In this document: one piece after another, positions 17,605 to 25,729 of the stretch | How the letters are laid out: each line of letters starts with the position of its first letter | How positions within the stretch are numbered: position 1 is the stretch's first letter | From: Salinibacterium sp. G-O1 | GTDB taxonomy: Bacteria; Actinomycetota; Actinomycetes; Actinomycetales; Microbacteriaceae | Direction: 5' to 3' | DNA: 64,000 nt | NCBI RefSeq assembly: GCF_030063305.1 | Contig: NZ_JASISV010000002.1 | Coordinates: 992,001 to 1,056,000, forward strand | Made by a program: the position numbers and the translations under genes | The notes under the pieces: model-generated | The model's input: the letters and a program-made list of their open reading frames with translations, nothing else | The model's database searches: none | Told to the model about the DNA's origin: nothing

Positions 17605-17753
17605 GATTGGCGCGGGTTCTCCTGGACGACGAACAGCCGGTCGCCCGGGTAATCGGGCGCACACCACCGATGTGGGGTGTCGCCACCGTAATAGAGCGAA
17701 TCGCCTTGGCGCAAAACGGAGGATCGCGATGGAACGACTGCAAGCCCGTCGAG
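17601..17753 (-). pseudogene. Remnant of a cupin-type transcriptional regulator (C-terminal part only)
   Basis: In the minus-strand frame that ends at 17601, about 50 codons read as a cupin C-terminus: QGDSLYYGGDTPHRW, then GDRLFVVQENPRQS and a stop. This is like the sensor half of XRE-cupin regulators, with its metal-type GD...PH pattern. The frame is closed upstream by TAA at 17754-17756, and no start codon with a ribosome site is seen. The stop overlaps the reductase ATG as ATGA, the usual sign of translational coupling. The rest of the gap up to 17897 holds no gene I can support. Confidence 0.5.
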
Positions 17754-17897
17754 TTAACACATGGAAATGGCCACGTCACACGATTGAAATGTGGCGACCG
17801 TAGATTCGCCTCTGTTGAGCAGATCAACATTCACGTGCAGCCAACCCGACGGTGTGGAGGGTGCACATTCGCCCGCATTCCCCGGAGACGACACCCC

Positions 17898-19151
17898 GTG
17901 ACCACACTGCCTCGCCAGCTGTCCGTGCTGAGGAATGCCACGCTCCCCGATGGTTGCCTCGTTGATGTCGAGCTCATCGAAGATGTGGTTCGCACCGTTC
18001 GGCCAGCATCGGACTCCCCGTTGGTCGACGACTACGGCACCCTCGACCTCACCGGGTTCATGCTTCTTCCCGCACCGGCGGAACCACATGCTCACCTCGA
18101 CAAGGCGCTCTCGTGGGATCTCATCAATCCTCCGGCCGGCGATCTTGGTCGCGCGATCGAATCATGGCGCGCCTACTCCACCGTGATGACGGTGCAGAGC
18201 ATCGCCGACCGGGCACGCGAGCAGGCGCTCACGATGTTGCGCAATGGAACCACCGCGGTGCGTTGCCACGTCGACATGCTCGTCGGGCCTGAGCCGCTGC
18301 GAGGCGTTGAGGCCCTGGTGCAGGTTCGGCGCGAACTGGCTGGCCTCATGGACATCGAGCTCGTCGCGCTTGCAGGCTCAGACGCTTCGGATGCCACGGT
18401 CGAAGCCGCCCTCGACCTCGGTGTTGACCTCGTCGGCGGTGCCCCGCATCTCGCGCCATCGCCGGGCGAAGACCTCCGGCGTCTGCTCGCGATCGCCGAG
18501 CGTCGCGGAGTCGGCGTCGACCTGCACACCGACGAGGGGCTCACCGGAGACCCGACGATCATCGAGTTCGCGAGGATCGTGCGCAACTGGACGGTTCCCG
18601 TTAGCGCAGGGCACTGTGTACGGCTCGGCACCCTTGAGGCTGCACAACTCGATGAGGTCATCACCGAGATCCTGGCCAGTGACATCGGCATCATCAGCCT
18701 TCCCATCACGAACCTCTACCTTCAGGGCTGGGACCACCCGGTCTCGACGCCCCGCGGAATCACCGCCCTGCGCAGCCTGCTCGACGCGGGTGTGCGGGTC
18801 GGGGCGGGAGCAGACAACGTACGCGACCCGTTCAACCCGGTCGGCCGAAGCGACGCGCTTGAGACTGCGTCCCTTCTGGTCACTGCGGCGCACCTGTCGC
18901 TCGATGAGGCATACGCCGCCGTCTCGACCGGTGCACGGTCTGTCATGTCTTTGCCCAGGGCCGGCGTGAGTGTCGGCTCCCGTGCAGAGCTCATCGCCGT
19001 GCGCGGATCGACGATGTCTGAGGTCATCGCGACGGCCTCCCCCGACCGGTTCGTCATTCACGCCGGTCGTCTCGTGTCGCAATCACGGGTGCATTACGAC
19101 GTGGCACCGGCCAACATCCCCGCGCTCGAACTACTCACAACATCGAATTGA
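17898..19151 (+). CDS. Cytosine-deaminase-like (CodA) amidohydrolase
   Basis: This 417-aa cytoplasmic protein has the CodA metal-site set: HxH in EPHAHLDKALSW, DLHTDEG, the histidine in SAGHCVRL, and the aspartate in GAGADNVRDPFNP. Family members deaminate cytosine or isoguanine, or hydrolyse formamide groups of pyrimidines. It opens an eight-gene operon ending at 25481 and is followed 13 bp later by an ABC importer, so it probably acts on the imported compound. I chose the GTG at 17898 with GGAG 11 nt upstream; an in-frame extension upstream lacks family similarity. Confidence 0.85.
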   Translation: MTTLPRQLSVLRNATLPDGCLVDVELIEDVVRTVRPASDSPLVDDYGTLDLTGFMLLPAPAEPHAHLDKALSWDLINPPAGDLGRAIESWRAYSTVMTVQSIADRAREQALTMLRNGTTAVRCHVDMLVGPEPLRGVEALVQVRRELAGLMDIELVALAGSDASDATVEAALDLGVDLVGGAPHLAPSPGEDLRRLLAIAERRGVGVDLHTDEGLTGDPTIIEFARIVRNWTVPVSAGHCVRLGTLEAAQLDEVITEILASDIGIISLPITNLYLQGWDHPVSTPRGITALRSLLDAGVRVGAGADNVRDPFNPVGRSDALETASLLVTAAHLSLDEAYAAVSTGARSVMSLPRAGVSVGSRAELIAVRGSTMSEVIATASPDRFVIHAGRLVSQSRVHYDVAPANIPALELLTTSN

Positions 19152-19164
19152 GGTGACAACGCAC

Positions 19165-19947
19165 ATGTCTTCAGCAACCATGATTGCCCGCGACACGAGG
19201 TCAACGTCCGAATCGACAACGCTTCTCGACTTTCGCGACGTGGCAATGACATTCCCGGATGGCACGGTGGCGCTTTCTGGCGTCGACCTCACCGTCAAGC
19301 GCGGAGAGTTCGTCACGGTCGTCGGCCCCTCAGGTTGTGGCAAGTCAACCCTGCTGCGCATCGCTTCGGGCCTGGAGAAGTCCTCTCACGGCACCGTCGA
19401 CCTCGCGACAGACCGCATCGGCTACGTGTTCCAAGATGCAACGCTGCTGCCATGGCGTTCGGTGCAGGCCAACGTCGAACTGCTCGCCGAACTGCATGGC
19501 ACGCCCAAGGCCGCTCGCGCAGCCAAGGCGAAAGAAGCCATCGACCTCGTCGGCCTGACCGGTTTCGAGAAACACCTACCCAAAGCGCTCTCGGGCGGGA
19601 TGAAGATGCGCACCTCGCTCGCTCGCTCACTCACCCTTGACCCCGAAATCTTCCTCTTCGACGAACCGTTCGGCGCGCTCGACGAGATCACCCGCGAGCG
19701 GCTGAACGACGAGTTGCTGAGGCTGTTCGCCGAGAAGCAGTTCGCCGGGCTGTTCATCACCCACTCGGTGTCTGAGGCGGTCTACCTCTCAACCAAGGTG
19801 ATCGTCATGTCGGGTCGCCCCGGAAAGATCGTCGGCAGCTTCGATGTGCCCTTCGACCTGCCGCGCGACCCCGAAATTCGTTTCACCCCCGAATTCGCCG
19901 CACTCGTCGGCGAGGTTTCACACGCACTCAGGGAGGCGCACTCGTGA
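19165..19947 (+). CDS. ABC importer ATPase (SsuB/TauB/ThiZ type)
   Basis: This 260-aa nucleotide-binding subunit has Walker A VGPSGCGKST, Q-loop FQDATLLPW, signature LSGGMKMRTSLAR, Walker B IFLFDEPFGALD and the switch histidine in FITHSVSEA. The methionine in the signature and the LLPWRS motif are typical of importers for sulfonates, taurine and pyrimidine precursors. GAGGTGAC lies before the ATG. It overlaps the permease gene by GTGA. Confidence 0.93.
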   Translation: MSSATMIARDTRSTSESTTLLDFRDVAMTFPDGTVALSGVDLTVKRGEFVTVVGPSGCGKSTLLRIASGLEKSSHGTVDLATDRIGYVFQDATLLPWRSVQANVELLAELHGTPKAARAAKAKEAIDLVGLTGFEKHLPKALSGGMKMRTSLARSLTLDPEIFLFDEPFGALDEITRERLNDELLRLFAEKQFAGLFITHSVSEAVYLSTKVIVMSGRPGKIVGSFDVPFDLPRDPEIRFTPEFAALVGEVSHALREAHS

Positions 19948-20783
19948 CCGACGACGTGACAGGCACAACGTCCATTGCTGTGCGCCGAACGCGCAGCACC
20001 AACGGAGGGGCGAAGTTCGGCGTGTGGGCTCCCCCCATCCTCGTTGCCATTGTCGTGATCGCTGTCTGGTATCTGATCAGCTCAATGCTGGGTAAGAAGA
20101 ACTTCCTGCTGCCGCCGCCACACGAGGTGGTAGCCAAGGGTTTCCTCAACCCGGAGACGGCGTCCGATATCGTCACCGCCCTCGGTCGTTCCGCCCTCGT
20201 TGCGCTGGTGGGCCTGGCCATCGCCATCGTGATCGGCGTCGTGTGGGCCATCGCCATGTCGCAGGCGAAGTGGATCGAGCGCTCGCTCTTCCCCTACGCG
20301 GTCATCCTGCAGACCATCCCGATCCTCGCCCTCGTGCCGCTCATCGGCTTCTGGTTCGGTTTCGAGTTCTTCTCCCGAGTGGTCGTCTGCGTCATGATCG
20401 CGCTCTTCCCGATGGTGTCGAACACTCTCTTTGGCCTGCAGTCGGTGGCGCTGTCGCAGCGTGAACTCTTCAAACTCCAGCACGCCTCCCGCTGGACAAT
20501 CCTCACCAAGCTCGACCTCCCGACCGCACTTCCCGCCATCTTCGCCGGAATGCGCATCTCGGCGGGCCTTGCCGTGGTGGGCGCCATCGTTGGTGACTTC
20601 TTCTTCCGCCGCGGCACTCCCGGTATTGGGGCGCTGCTGAACAACTACACCTCGAGGCTGCAGGGCGCCGAATTGCTCGCGGCAATCATCGCCGCATCCC
20701 TTTTCGGGGTCGCGATCTTCGCGGTCTTCGGCCTGCTCGGCAAGCTCGCCGTCGGCCGCTGGTACGACTTCGGCCAGAAGTAG
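19944..20783 (+). CDS. ABC importer permease (SsuC/ThiX type)
   Basis: This 279-aa inner-membrane subunit has about six hydrophobic helices. The EAA-type cytoplasmic loop that contacts the ATPase is around FKLQHASRWTILTKLDLPTALP. Resembling nitrate/taurine/thiamine-precursor permeases, it has the family pattern ILQTIPILALVPLIGFWFGF. It overlaps the ATPase gene at its GTG start and is followed 67 bp later by the lipoprotein. Confidence 0.92.
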   Translation: MTDDVTGTTSIAVRRTRSTNGGAKFGVWAPPILVAIVVIAVWYLISSMLGKKNFLLPPPHEVVAKGFLNPETASDIVTALGRSALVALVGLAIAIVIGVVWAIAMSQAKWIERSLFPYAVILQTIPILALVPLIGFWFGFEFFSRVVVCVMIALFPMVSNTLFGLQSVALSQRELFKLQHASRWTILTKLDLPTALPAIFAGMRISAGLAVVGAIVGDFFFRRGTPGIGALLNNYTSRLQGAELLAAIIAASLFGVAIFAVFGLLGKLAVGRWYDFGQK

Positions 20784-20850
20784 CCGACTCACCCTGTCTA
20801 ACCCGTTCACCCTGCACCCAACACAGCAGCAACAACTGAAGGAGACGAAC

Positions 20851-22032
20851 ATGCACATCACCCGTTCCCGCACCACATTGGCCGCGGCCATGACGGTAGC
20901 CACCGTCGTGACGCTCAGCGCCTGCAGCGCCGGCACCCAGAGCGGCGATGCCCCCGTCACCGATCTCGCCATTGGCTCGGTCAACCTCGCTGCGGCAGGA
21001 TGCCCGGCCAACATCGTGATCCAGACAGACTGGAACCCCGAGGCTGAACACGCTCACCTCTATGAGTTGCTTGGCGCCGACTACACCGTTAACTCCGACC
21101 AGAAGTCGGTCTCCGGCCCCCTGATGGCCACGGGAGAGTACACCGGAGTGAACGTGGAGGTGCGGTCGGGCGGACCCGCCATCGGATACGCCACGGTCAC
21201 CAGCCAGATGTACTCGGATGACGACATCACCCTGGGATACGTCAGCACCGATGAGGCAATCCAGTTGTCGGCAGACTTCCCGACCGTGGGAGTGTTCGCC
21301 CCGCTCGACAAGACCCCGCAGATGCTCATGTGGGATCCGTCCACCTACCCGGACGTGACCGACATCGCGAGCCTCGGCACCGCACTTGCGGGCGACGGCG
21401 GAGTGGTTCGCTACTTCGGCGGCGCTGCATACATGGAATACCTGATGAGCGATGGCCAGCTCGACGCGAGCGTCGTCGACGGAAGCTACGACGGCAGCCC
21501 CGCGAACTTCGTGGCAGCAGGCGGTAAGGATGCACAGCAGGGCTTCGGTTCCGCCGAGCCGTACGTCTACCTGAACGATGTCGCCGACTGGTCCAAGCCA
21601 GTCGCCTACGACTACATCTCCGCCGCTGGCTGGGACATCTACTCCTCCGCTGTCTCGGTCCGTGCCGCAGACTTCGAGGAGATGACGCCGTGCCTCACCG
21701 CACTGGTGCCAGTGCTGCAGCAGGCCGAGGTCGACTACTTCACAGACCCCACCGCGACCAACGCACTCGTTCTCGACCTCGTCGACCAGTTCGACACCGG
21801 ATGGGTCTACTCGCAGGGCGTTGCTGATTACTCGGTCACCACCATGATCGACGATGGGTTGGTCGGAAACGGCCCGAACGACACGCTCGGAGACTTCGAC
21901 GAGACCCGCATGTCGGACTTTCTCGAACTCGCGATCCCGGTGTTTGAGGGGATCGGCAATGTTCCGGCTGCTGGTCTGGTCGCCACAGATATCTACACCA
22001 ACGAGTTCATCGACCCGGCGATCGGCCTCTAG
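20851..22032 (+). CDS. Substrate-binding lipoprotein of the ABC importer (NMT1/THI5-like)
   Basis: This 393-aa exported protein has a signal peptide with lipobox LSAC (Cys25), so it is anchored outside the membrane. The segment VIQTDWNPEAEHAHLYELLG resembles the pyrimidine-binding opening of THI5/ThiY-type proteins (xDWxPxxxHxGLY). The rest has few aromatic hallmarks I recognise. GGAG precedes the ATG. Together with its permease and ATPase it would import a small heterocycle. Thiamine-pyrimidine, pyrimidines or related lactams are candidates, none proven. Confidence 0.85.
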   Translation: MHITRSRTTLAAAMTVATVVTLSACSAGTQSGDAPVTDLAIGSVNLAAAGCPANIVIQTDWNPEAEHAHLYELLGADYTVNSDQKSVSGPLMATGEYTGVNVEVRSGGPAIGYATVTSQMYSDDDITLGYVSTDEAIQLSADFPTVGVFAPLDKTPQMLMWDPSTYPDVTDIASLGTALAGDGGVVRYFGGAAYMEYLMSDGQLDASVVDGSYDGSPANFVAAGGKDAQQGFGSAEPYVYLNDVADWSKPVAYDYISAAGWDIYSSAVSVRAADFEEMTPCLTALVPVLQQAEVDYFTDPTATNALVLDLVDQFDTGWVYSQGVADYSVTTMIDDGLVGNGPNDTLGDFDETRMSDFLELAIPVFEGIGNVPAAGLVATDIYTNEFIDPAIGL

Positions 22033-22058
22033 GCCCCGAGCCTCGATCTGAGAACCGA

Positions 22059-22820
22059 ATGATGACCCCGCCAGTGACCCCCACACAGCGCCTCAGCGGC
22101 AAACGTGTCATCGTCACTGGCGGGGCTCGCGGTATCGGTGGCGAAATCGCCAGCCGCTTCGCCGGCGAAGGCGCCACCGTCGCCATCCTCGACAGGCTGG
22201 TGGACGACGGCACCACACGTGCCGCCTCAATCGGCGGAACTTTTCACGGGATCGACCTGCTCGACCCCGTCGCCACAGCGGCCGTGACACAGTCGGCCAT
22301 CACCGCGCTGGGCGGCGTCGATGTGCTCGTCAACAGCGCAGGCATCCTGCGCTTCACACCGCTGCTCGACCTGACCGTGCAGGACTGGAACGAGACCTTC
22401 TCGATCAACACCAGGGCGATGCTGACCACCATGCAGGTGTGCGTCCGCTCGATGATCGCCGCCGGTCACGGTGGCAAGATCGTCAACCTGGCGAGCATGG
22501 CCGCCAAGAAGGGTGGCGCCGGTGAGGGCGCGTATCCGGCATCGAAAGCAGCAGTCGTCGGGCTGACCCGGCAGGCTGCACTCGAATGGGGCTGCCACGG
22601 GATCACGGCAAACTCGCTGTGCCCCGGTTACATCCTGACCGACATGGGCGCGGCGACCCGCACCCAGGACGACATCGACACCTGGTCAACATATTCACCA
22701 CTGGGTCGACTCGGGCAGGCACAGGATGTCGCAGCCGTCGCACTTTTTCTCGCGTCATCCGACGCCGACTATCTCACCGGCCAGGCGGTCAACGTCACCG
22801 GCGGGATGGTCATGCACTGA
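22059..22820 (+). CDS. Short-chain dehydrogenase/reductase of the catabolic operon
   Basis: This 253-aa classical SDR has the NAD(P) motif TGGARGIGGEIASRF, NSAGIL in the core, the catalytic serine in NLASMAAKKGG and the YPASK active-site pair. The C-terminal LFLASSDADYLTGQAVNVTGG is the usual SDR ending. It most likely oxidises or reduces a hydroxyl/carbonyl on the imported substrate. It lies 26 bp after the binding-protein gene and 38 bp before the FAD oxidase. Confidence 0.9.
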   Translation: MMTPPVTPTQRLSGKRVIVTGGARGIGGEIASRFAGEGATVAILDRLVDDGTTRAASIGGTFHGIDLLDPVATAAVTQSAITALGGVDVLVNSAGILRFTPLLDLTVQDWNETFSINTRAMLTTMQVCVRSMIAAGHGGKIVNLASMAAKKGGAGEGAYPASKAAVVGLTRQAALEWGCHGITANSLCPGYILTDMGAATRTQDDIDTWSTYSPLGRLGQAQDVAAVALFLASSDADYLTGQAVNVTGGMVMH

Positions 22821-22858
22821 ATCTCCCCCTCGTACCAAAAGGAACACAGGACCCACCG

Positions 22859-24172
22859 ATGACCTCCCACGCCGAACTTCACGTCGAACTTCTCGATCTT
22901 CTGGGCGAGAAGGGTGTGAGCGTCGAACTCGCCGCCCGCGAGCGCGCCTCCATCGACGGCTCGCGCATGTCGCCGGTGATCAGCGAATTGCTGCCGCTCG
23001 GACTCGCCGACCTCGTTGCGTACCCGGCGAGCGCCGACGAGATCGCGGCAACGATCGCCGCCTCCGTGCGCCACGGTGTGCCCATCACCCCTCGCGGAAA
23101 GGGCACAGGAAACTACGGCCAGGCGATCCCAATGTCTGGCGGGCTCGTGCTCGACATGAGCCGCGCTCGCGCCATCGTCGAGGTCGGCGATGGTTTCATC
23201 ACCGCGGAGGCCGGCGCAACCATGGTGTCGCTCGAGCTCGCAGCGAACAAGGCCGGCCAGCAAATTCTGATGTACCCGTCGACCGCACAATCGTCGCTCG
23301 GCGGCTTCATCTCGGGCGGTTCAGGCGGCACGGGGTCGATAAAGCACGGGATGCTGCACCACGGCTTCGTGCGTGCTCTCGACGTCGTGCACGCCATGCC
23401 GGACGCCGAGCTGCTACACGTCGACGGCCAAGCCGCCGAGCCGTACATCCACAACTACGGAACCGCCGGGATCATCGCGCGCGCCACCGTCGCACTTGAG
23501 CCGCTGCAGGAATGGCAGGGATTCTTCGCCAGCTTCGACACTTTCGAGCAGGCACTGTCGGTAATCCGTCCGTTCGCCGACCTCGAGCCGACACCGCGGC
23601 TGGTGTCTGCAGACATGGCCACTCTGGCCAACGCGCTTCCGGCCGATCCCGGGATCCCCACTGACCGGGCGTCGCTGCGGGCAATCCTGGATGTGGCATC
23701 CATCGATGCCGCCCGAAAACTCGTCGAAGATGCGGGGGGACGCGTCGACGACGTTCGCGAAGGCGCGCAGACGTCGATGAAGATCAGCATGATGAGCTAC
23801 AACCACCCGATCGAATGGCTTCAGAAGTCCTACCCCAACACTTACTTCCACGTGGAGGTCGCTGGCGACGCCCTGATCGACCGCATCGACGAAGTGCACG
23901 CCGTGTACCCGGGAGGAATGCTGCACATCGAAGCGCAGAAGGGTCGCCCGATCGGCATGCTCGCCGGTGAATACCGCTCGGCCGATGAGGTCGTGGCGGG
24001 GTTCGAACGGCTCACCGCTCTCGGCGTCGGATTTCACAATCCGCACCAGTGGAACGTCGACTACGAGCCTGAGCGCACAGCGCAGACTGCGGCATTCACG
24101 GACCCGGATGGTCTGCTCAATCCCGGAAAGCTTCAGGCGAAGCCACTCGTCTCGACCGGGAGCCAGGCATGA
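22859..24172 (+). CDS. FAD-linked oxidase (VAO/GlcD-type)
   Basis: This 437-aa flavoprotein has the FAD_binding_4 domain: ITPRGKGTGNYGQAIPMSGG (pyrophosphate loop), then GDGFITAEAGATM and a long GGFISGGSGGTGSIKHGML segment. The family oxidises alcohols, hydroxy acids or amines. The C-terminal cap (FHNPHQWNV, ending DPDGLLNPGKLQ) is like glycolate-oxidase relatives. AGGA lies 7 nt before the ATG. It overlaps the amidase gene by ATGA, so their products probably act in sequence. Confidence 0.88.
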   Translation: MTSHAELHVELLDLLGEKGVSVELAARERASIDGSRMSPVISELLPLGLADLVAYPASADEIAATIAASVRHGVPITPRGKGTGNYGQAIPMSGGLVLDMSRARAIVEVGDGFITAEAGATMVSLELAANKAGQQILMYPSTAQSSLGGFISGGSGGTGSIKHGMLHHGFVRALDVVHAMPDAELLHVDGQAAEPYIHNYGTAGIIARATVALEPLQEWQGFFASFDTFEQALSVIRPFADLEPTPRLVSADMATLANALPADPGIPTDRASLRAILDVASIDAARKLVEDAGGRVDDVREGAQTSMKISMMSYNHPIEWLQKSYPNTYFHVEVAGDALIDRIDEVHAVYPGGMLHIEAQKGRPIGMLAGEYRSADEVVAGFERLTALGVGFHNPHQWNVDYEPERTAQTAAFTDPDGLLNPGKLQAKPLVSTGSQA

Positions 24173-24939
24173 GCGCGCGCGAACTCGCGGAGCTCTCGGG
24201 CCCGGCTGCGGCATCCATTCTCACGGCAGATTCGATCATCGTGCTGCCCACCGGCGCCATCGAGCATCATGGGCCGCACCTGCCGCTCGCCACCGACCTG
24301 ATCATGGCCGACCTCCTATCGTCGAAGGTGGTGGATGCGGCAGTCGCCTCCGGCCTCGACGTCTGGAGGCTCGCGCCCCTCGCCTACACGAAGTCGAACG
24401 AACACCACTGGGCCGTCGGCACCGTGTGGATTAGCTGGGACACCATGATGCGAACCCTGCTTGACATCGGCGAGTCGATCGCGGCCACCCCGGCAAAGAC
24501 CCTTGTGTTCTACAACGGGCACGGCGGAAACACGGCCCTGCTGATGGTGGCGCTGCGCGAACTGCACATCAAGTACGGGCTGCGCACCTTCCTCATGGGC
24601 GCCGCGGTGGCCGCGGGCGACGGCGTCAACGGACCAGACGAGCGCGGCTTCGGCATCCACGGCGGTCACGCGGAGACGTCTATCGTGATGGCGCTCCGGC
24701 CGGAACTGGTCGACCTTTCGCTCGCGGAACGCTGGGTTCCTGACCAACTCGCCGACTTCAAGCACATCAAATTCAATGGGGGCGCGGTCGCTTTCGGCTG
24801 GGCCTCGGACGACTTCGGGCCATCGGGAGTCATCGGAGACGCCACGGGCGCCAACGCGGCCTGGGGCGCCGAGCTGGTGGAGCGCTCCATCGACAAGGGA
24901 GTCGCCGAGCTTTCCGAGATCGCCAGGTTCAACAAGTGA
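24169..24939 (+). CDS. Creatininase-family amidohydrolase
   Basis: This 256-aa protein has the creatininase metal-site motifs: LPTGAIEHHGPHLPLATD, YNGHGGNTALL, and IHGGHAETSIVM. Family members open cyclic amides (creatinine, hydantoin-like rings) or cut amides in cofactor pathways (MftE, FAPy deformylases), using two metals. Here it is coupled to a flavin oxidase and an SDR, which suggests ring opening or amide cleavage of the oxidised import substrate. Creatinine itself is possible but the other genes do not match known creatinine pathways. Confidence 0.9.
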   Translation: MSARELAELSGPAAASILTADSIIVLPTGAIEHHGPHLPLATDLIMADLLSSKVVDAAVASGLDVWRLAPLAYTKSNEHHWAVGTVWISWDTMMRTLLDIGESIAATPAKTLVFYNGHGGNTALLMVALRELHIKYGLRTFLMGAAVAAGDGVNGPDERGFGIHGGHAETSIVMALRPELVDLSLAERWVPDQLADFKHIKFNGGAVAFGWASDDFGPSGVIGDATGANAAWGAELVERSIDKGVAELSEIARFNK

Positions 24940-25481
24940 CATTTCCGCTACTCGACGAGTGGCTGCCGGCGAACGAAAGTCCGGAGCGCCCGCAGATGAT
25001 CCTGTCTACGGTTTCTGCGGCAGGATCACCGGATGCGCGCACCGTACTGCTGAGCGAATTCGACGATCAGGGTCTCTACTTCCACACCGACTCGCGATCG
25101 CGGAAGGTTGCGGACATTTCGGCGAATCCCGCCGTGGCGCTCACCTTCCTCTGGCCCGGATTCACGCGGCAGCTTGTCGTGCAGGGCGTGGCCGAGGTTG
25201 CCCCGCCGCTTGAGCTCGCCGCGGCGTTTGCGGCCCGCTCCCCCTACCTGAAACAGCTCGCGTGGCTGAACTCGCGCGAGTTCGCCCAACTTCCCCTGGA
25301 CGAGCGACGCGCGCAATGGGCATCCTTCGAGCTGCCCGACACGCCGCCGACCACCTGGATCGGGTTCGTCGTGAAGCCCTCGCGCCTCACGTTCTGGAGC
25401 AGCGATCCCGAGACCGCCTCCCGTCGCGAGGAGTTCACGCTCGTCGACGGGAGCTGGGTGTCGAGTTACCTCGCCGGCTGA
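24936..25481 (+). CDS. Pyridoxamine 5'-phosphate oxidase-like flavoprotein
   Basis: This 181-aa protein has the split-barrel FMN fold of the PNPOx family: MILSTVSAAGSPDARTVLL, LYFHTDSRSRKVADI, and the C-terminal WIGFVVKPSRLTFWSS. Length and the C-terminal segment resemble true PdxH-type oxidases, although the last substrate-binding residues are not the usual RLHDR. It starts at a GTG overlapping the creatininase stop, so it closes the operon. It may reduce or oxidise an intermediate or make PLP. Confidence 0.8.
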   Translation: MTFPLLDEWLPANESPERPQMILSTVSAAGSPDARTVLLSEFDDQGLYFHTDSRSRKVADISANPAVALTFLWPGFTRQLVVQGVAEVAPPLELAAAFAARSPYLKQLAWLNSREFAQLPLDERRAQWASFELPDTPPTTWIGFVVKPSRLTFWSSDPETASRREEFTLVDGSWVSSYLAG

Positions 25482-25498
25482 CAGCTAGCCACTCCCGG

Positions 25499-25594
25499 TT
25501 CATAACTCCTGCACATCGGCATCCCGAGCATCGCCAGTGCCCGGATTTCCGGGGTTGCGTGTCGGAGCGCACCCCAAACTGCAGGAGTCCTGAA
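25499..25594. repeat. 96-bp element with imperfect 15-bp terminal inverted repeats (element D)
   Basis: The ends 25499-25513 and 25580-25594 pair as inverted repeats, matching at 13 of 15 positions (TTCANNACTCCTGCA). Inside is a second small palindrome, CCCGGATTTCCGGG. The length and layout match the 88-92-bp elements elsewhere in the window, though the arm sequence differs. It lies in the 248-bp gap between the catabolic operon and the ABC-F gene. No clear promoter is seen beside it. Confidence 0.6.
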
Positions 25595-25729
25595 CATCGC
25601 GGGCGCGGCCCCGGGTCGACAAGCCGGGCTTGGCCACGTAAGCTAACGCAGTGAACTTGTGACTCCTGCCATTCCCGCGTCCGTGGCTAAGCCCGGCGGG
25701 ATTCGTTCACACGAACAGGACTTCAAACC

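Noticed and set aside
17754-18095. Minus-strand frame of 113 codons opposite the CodA-like gene
   Set aside because: It lies mostly opposite a gene with full metal-site motifs and its own protein has no recognisable pattern.
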